DNA of 24,948 nucleotides, taken from the IMG/VR virus record IMGVR_UViG_3300014903_000016, positions 1 to 24,948 of that record, one strand, 5' to 3'. Shown here piece after piece: positions 22,275-24,948 of the stretch; position 1 is the first letter of the stretch, and every line of letters begins with the position of its first letter. The notes beneath the pieces are model-generated. The model had not been told where the DNA came from. It did no database searches and worked only from the letters and a program-made list of their open reading frames with translations. This stretch comes from a virus. Position numbers and translations under genes: made by a program.

Positions 22275-22530
22275 CCTGTTCTGTTTTCTCCTTGCTGAAT
22301 TCTTTAATAAAATATTTAAACCAGTGATCTCTGGAATAGTGCGGGTTCATTTCCCGCCGCACATGGAGAAGGCCGAGGAACTTTCTTTTCCTTTCGTCCT
22401 GCATATTCATAAGTTTATATATATAGTCCCTTGATCGTCTTAAGCTTCGAACGCATCCATAAAAATACATATCGGCGGCTTCCGCTTTAGCTCTTCCAAA
22501 CACGTCTGATTTCGATCTTACAATTTCCAT
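22255..22530 (-). CDS. Hypothetical basic protein, 91 aa
   Basis: I do not recognise this protein. It is helical and basic (VRSLRRSRDYIYKLM, then ERKRKFLGLLHVRREMN), with aromatic residues near the C-terminus (HYSRDHWFKYFIKEF). It is the first gene of the leftward operon: a near-consensus promoter ends about 42 nt upstream, and the ATG at 22530 has a perfect ribosome-binding site (AAAGGAGAG). Size, charge and position next to a Cro-like protein suggest a regulator or DNA-binding accessory protein, but no motif shows this. Confidence 0.65.
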   Translation of the reverse strand: MEIVRSKSDVFGRAKAEAADMYFYGCVRSLRRSRDYIYKLMNMQDERKRKFLGLLHVRREMNPHYSRDHWFKYFIKEFSKEKTEQDEEVSG

Positions 22531-22571
22531 TTTCTCTCCTTTGATTTTAATTTCGTGACTCGTTATATATA

Positions 22572-22600
22572 ATAGTATTTTTTCTATACCGTTATGTCAA
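22572..22600 (-). promoter_or_regulatory. Strong sigma70-type promoter of the leftward operon
   Basis: On the minus strand TTGACA (22600-22595, six of six) is separated by exactly 17 nt from TACTAT (22577-22572, five of six). This is the best promoter match found in the window. It would give a leader of about 35 nt before the ATG at 22530. Confidence 0.8.
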
Positions 22601-22626
22601 GAGGAAAAAGTATTTTTTTTATACCG
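22574..22626. repeat. Twin 18-bp operator-like direct repeats
   Basis: AGTATTTTTTCTATACCG (22574-22591) and AGTATTTTTTTTATACCG (22609-22626) differ at one base and start 35 bp apart. One lies over the -10 box and spacer, the other directly upstream of the -35 box. Each has inverted GTAT/ATAC ends, as expected for a dimeric repressor site. The likely ligand is the Cro/CI-like protein of the operon. Confidence 0.75.
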
Positions 22627-22697
22627 AAACCGAATTTTTTATTAAAGGCGCAAAAAATCAAAAAAAGAACTCTGCCGACTTAGGAGGTTACTCGGTC

Positions 22698-22760
22698 TCA
22701 AAAAAGGCTTCCTACCCTCGAAAAAAGGCCTCCTACCCTTTGAAAAAGGCCTCCTACTCC
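22698..22760 (+). repeat. Three 21-bp iteron-like tandem repeats
   Basis: The unit is TCGAAAAAAGGCCTCCTACCC with few changes. The GG of successive units falls at 22706, 22727 and 22748, an exact 21-bp period (two helical turns). A shortened fourth copy (TGAAAAGGAG, 22761) and an inverted CCTCCTA (22681-22687) flank the array. Such in-phase repeats next to an AT-rich tract are typical of initiator-binding sites. Confidence 0.75.
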
Positions 22761-22762
22761 TG

Positions 22763-22780
22763 AAAAGGAGCGTCCTTTTT
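22763..22780. terminator. Possible small bidirectional terminator
   Basis: AAAAGGA and TCCTTTT form a 7-bp stem with the triloop GCG, bounded by a T-run on each strand. It directly follows the 21-bp repeats. The stem is short and AU-rich, so termination would be weak. Confidence 0.3.
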
Positions 22781-23197
22781 GGGTATAGTAACAAGAGTTG
22801 TCTTTTCAGATAGTTAATCTATTTTGACTTAATTTTTGTATTATTTTTTGTACTCTTTATAATCTTTTTACTTTTTTTAAGTGTTTTTAGTGTTTGAGAT
22901 GGTGGGTTTATAAGTCATTGTTTTTTATACAACAAAGCATCTAAGCAGCATTCACACCTAAAATACCAAGAAAAAAAAATCATTTTAAAAACGAGATTAA
23001 AAAGTGAATTTTTTTTATATTTATAAGTGGAAAGGCAGGAGTGAAAGCTGCGAATACTGCTATATAGATGTAATTATTAAGCATTTATAAAGCACCTCGA
23101 ACACAGCAAAACACCGTTTTTATTTTTTAGATAAAAATGGCGCTGCAAAGAAGGAAGGAGACTCTGCCGGAAGATAAGGAATAAAGCGGTATTTTTT

Positions 23198-23695
23198 CTA
23201 GGATGTTTGCTGGAGGATGGTTCGTTTGATTTTTTCAGGATCGGGAAGGCCGTTAATGACCAAGGGGATTTTGATCCAGCTTTTTTTGTAGATAGCTATC
23301 CAGCCGGACCGCATGAGGATTTTTTGAGGGAGACTGGCTCCGTATCGAATTTTTTCTATGTTTGCTATTTCGATGCGTTTCTCGGTGATTTGTCTATATA
23401 TTACTGCCTTGTTTGTGATAATGAGCTTGGGAGCTGGAAGTTTTATGAGCAGCCAGACGATGAAAAGAATTATGCCAAGCCCGTAAACAAAGATGAGGCC
23501 GCAGAAAATCAGGAACCACAAAGGGGCTGCGGCCATCATCGTATATTTGTACTCGGCTATTATGACCTCTGAATTATCGTTGCAGGATGCCGCATTCAAA
23601 GAAATGTTTTCTGAGACTGTAAACCCACAGTTCTGGCATGTTTGTGCCTGTGATGACATTTCCTGCTTGCATTCTGGACAATTAATCAAAGCCAT
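23198..23695 (-). CDS. Zinc-ribbon, two-TM, bPH2-like membrane protein
   Basis: The 165-aa product begins with a zinc ribbon (C6-P-x-C9 and C20-x-x-C23-G). A pair of membrane segments follows (about 52-87: PLWFLIFCGLIFVYGLGI, then ILFIVWLLIKLP). It ends with a domain of about 65 residues like the bacterial PH domain bPH2/YdbS: LIITNKAVIYRQITEKRIE, IANIEKIRYG and GWIAIYKKS. Such proteins are common in bacterial chromosomes and some prophages; their role is mostly unknown, perhaps in membrane-stress or defence contexts. The surrounding DNA is more AT-rich than the phage genes. The ATG at 23695 has only an A-rich leader. Confidence 0.65.
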   Translation of the reverse strand: MALINCPECKQEMSSQAQTCQNCGFTVSENISLNAASCNDNSEVIIAEYKYTMMAAAPLWFLIFCGLIFVYGLGIILFIVWLLIKLPAPKLIITNKAVIYRQITEKRIEIANIEKIRYGASLPQKILMRSGWIAIYKKSWIKIPLVINGLPDPEKIKRTILQQTS

Positions 23696-23711
23696 TTTTA
23701 TTTATTGAAAA

Positions 23712-24665
23712 TTATTTATCTGATCCCAGGTCAATATTGAAATTAATTTTTCCCAGGCTTCCGATATGTTTTTCTATCACTTTACCCACAATCCCTAAGC
23801 CAATGCTAGACAATTTCTCCAAAAGCACTTGGTCTATTGCCATTTTTACGCGATCGGGAATTTGTTTTTCTATCTTAGATATATGTTTTTTTAATAAGCT
23901 GATTTCCTTTTCCAAAGATTTTATTTTATTCAGTTGATTTTTTGTTGTTACATCAACTTCATGAGGATGTTTTGCCGGTGCCGCTTTTTTTTCCAACGAT
24001 TCTAAATCCAAATTTTCAGCATTATCATTGGTCACAGGTAATGCATTTTGCCGCATATCGATTTCTGAATTATCTATTTTTTCAACAGCATCACACACTA
24101 ATTGTGCATCATTATAATGCATAATTTCTATCCCGCGATATTCATTAATTGCCTCAAAAACTCTCTGCCTAAAGTCACGAATCACGGCAATCTCTATTCC
24201 AGAAAAATGTTTTCGAAGGGATAATTCGGTAGCGGATGGATTTTTTAATATGTAAAAAAAGAAGTCATTTAATTTTTTCTCGTTAACGGGCCAGTCGTCG
24301 TTGTTTAATAAAAATAAATATGAAAGTTCTCCGTGTAAAAAATCTGCGACCTCCTTTCTGTATCCTCTAAGAGTCACTTCTTTTAAGGATGTGAATTGTT
24401 TGTACAATGACTTGTTATCACTTGCATAATTTTCCAAAATCCATTGCTTTACTCCCTCGCGTTGTTTTACGGGCCTTGCCGTAGCGATATCGTCTTTTTT
24501 TGACTTATCATTCTCATCGCCACCGTCAAGCAAATCATTGCGGTATTTTTTAATATGATAATTCAGTACATTTTTTTCAGTATTAGGAAAATTTTGATAA
24601 GCATCTCCTATACTCTGACATTCATCGCCACATAAAAAAGATTTAATTTTTTCATCAGGCAGCAT
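23712..24665 (-). CDS. Hypothetical protein with three helical repeats and coiled coil
   Basis: The start is placed at the ATG at 24665, six bases after AAGGAG; longer readings would add a hydrophobic stretch encoded by AT-rich leader DNA. The 317-aa product has three degenerate repeats in its N-terminal half: IGDAYQNFPNTEKNVLNYHI, SLYKQFTSLKEVTLRGYRKE and ELSLRKHFSGIEIAVIRDFR, sharing Y/L-x-x-F-...-h-x-x-Y/F-R/K. They resemble small DNA-binding helical units. A Pro/Ala/charged linker follows, then a coiled coil (LNKIKSLEKEISLLKKHISK) and a final GKVIEKHIGSLGKI segment. I recognise no family. Codon use is AT-rich, unlike the phage operons, which suggests separate origin. Confidence 0.6.
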   Translation of the reverse strand: MLPDEKIKSFLCGDECQSIGDAYQNFPNTEKNVLNYHIKKYRNDLLDGGDENDKSKKDDIATARPVKQREGVKQWILENYASDNKSLYKQFTSLKEVTLRGYRKEVADFLHGELSYLFLLNNDDWPVNEKKLNDFFFYILKNPSATELSLRKHFSGIEIAVIRDFRQRVFEAINEYRGIEIMHYNDAQLVCDAVEKIDNSEIDMRQNALPVTNDNAENLDLESLEKKAAPAKHPHEVDVTTKNQLNKIKSLEKEISLLKKHISKIEKQIPDRVKMAIDQVLLEKLSSIGLGIVGKVIEKHIGSLGKINFNIDLGSDK

Positions 24666-24671
24666 AATCAT

Positions 24672-24677
24672 CTCCTT
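24672..24677 (-). promoter_or_regulatory. Shine-Dalgarno fixing the start at 24665
   Basis: AAGGAG on the minus strand, six bases before the ATG at 24665. Another in-frame ATG at 24671 abuts the AAGGAG directly and is too close to use it; the ATG at 24755 has no such site. Confidence 0.65.
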
Positions 24678-24786
24678 AAAAAAAACAAAACACAAAAATA
24701 CGTTAAAAAAAACAATAACTATAAATGTAAAACAACAATTCATAATAATCAACAAAAAAAAACAATTATTTTTTACAACATGAAAG

Positions 24787-24873
24787 TGTTAATAAAAAAT
24801 ACATACACTGTGATTTAAAAAAGAGCTTCTTAGTGAAAAACATATAAAAATACAAAACACCTGTTAATAAAAA
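24787..24873 (+). repeat. Direct repeats TGTTAATAAAAA in AT-rich end region
   Basis: TGTTAATAAAAA occurs at 24787-24798 and 24862-24873, 75 bp apart, within the very AT-rich 283 nt upstream of the last gene. Related A-runs with GTT...AAC ends (GTTAAAAAAAAC) occur at about 24703 and 24905. They may be regulator sites for the leftward gene or simply low complexity; no gene is seen from 24666 to the window end. Confidence 0.35.
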
Positions 24874-24948
24874 TTACAAAAATCAACCGACAATATATGT
24901 GTTGTTAAAAAAAAACACACACAAGTATTTGCTGTTACAATTTTTAAC

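Larger units (their letters stand above)
22531..23197. other. AT-rich 0.67-kb non-coding region
   Basis: Apart from the promoter, twin operators and 21-bp repeats, this stretch has no credible gene on either strand; the longest plus-strand reading with a start (about 23137) is 15 codons. From about 22800 on it is dominated by A and T runs. The 9-mer ACTCTGCCG occurs twice, near 22669 and 23160, one either side of the AT-rich part. The layout (iterons, AT-rich tract) is compatible with a replication origin. Confidence 0.5.

Noticed and set aside
22698-22760. CRISPR array
   Set aside because: The repeats are contiguous with no spacers, so they are tandem iteron-like repeats.
22660-23172. ACTCTGCCG pair as attachment-site repeats
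   Set aside because: Only nine bases are shared, the sites are about 0.5 kb apart with no integrase nearby, and chance occurrence is plausible.
23137-23184. 15-codon plus-strand reading starting MALQRRKE
   Set aside because: Too short, no ribosome-binding site and no context.

Overview
The window carries the late structural operon, the replication/accessory operon and part of the regulatory region of a tailed double-stranded DNA phage or prophage. A tail-sheath-like (DUF3383-type) protein suggests a contractile tail. The host is probably Gram-negative, because the phage encodes a secreted protein that looks like an outer-membrane beta-barrel. No integrase, tRNA or attachment site is visible, so prophage and free phage cannot be told apart. 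I could not fix the host taxon.

Minus strand, about 14.3 kb down to 1: one tightly packed late operon, with most genes overlapping by 1-8 nt or separated by a few bases. In transcription order: portal, outer-membrane-like protein, terminase large subunit, membrane-anchored FGE/C-type-lectin-like protein, small multi-pass membrane protein, DUF2213 protease with a nested scaffold, cement protein, DUF2184-type major capsid protein, coiled-coil protein, DUF4054-type connector, a 70-aa Acb2-like (anti-CBASS) protein, tail-completion protein, head-closure-like protein, neck/fibre fusion, LamG-like protein, a small unknown, and the tail sheath, which runs off the left edge. A rho-independent terminator lies between the probable late promoter and the portal start, so late expression may depend on antitermination.

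About 14.27-14.48 kb is a divergent promoter region. Plus strand, 14.5-20.85 kb: a small excisionase/MerR-like HTH protein with a polylysine tail, a CHC2/TOPRIM/SF3 primase-helicase, a HARP-like protein, an SNF2-type helicase, a DUF3440 PAPS-reductase-like (IbrA-like) protein and a ParB-like (IbrB-like) protein. The last five are overlapping or abutting and so probably translationally coupled. They form the replication module plus a helicase/PP-loop/ParB cassette, the most promising candidate here for an incompletely described system.

Minus strand, 22.53-20.88 kb: a short convergent operon (small unknown protein, Cro/CI-like HTH, Cys-rich protein, GNAT acetyltransferase). It is driven by a near-consensus promoter whose -35 box is flanked by two near-identical 18-bp operator-like repeats. 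Next is about 0.67 kb of AT-rich non-coding DNA with three 21-bp iteron-like tandem repeats. The right end (23.2-24.95 kb) is markedly more AT-rich. It holds a zinc-ribbon/two-TM/bPH2-like protein and a coiled-coil protein with three degenerate N-terminal repeats, and may be accessory or host DNA.

All family assignments are from motif recognition by eye; no database search was run.
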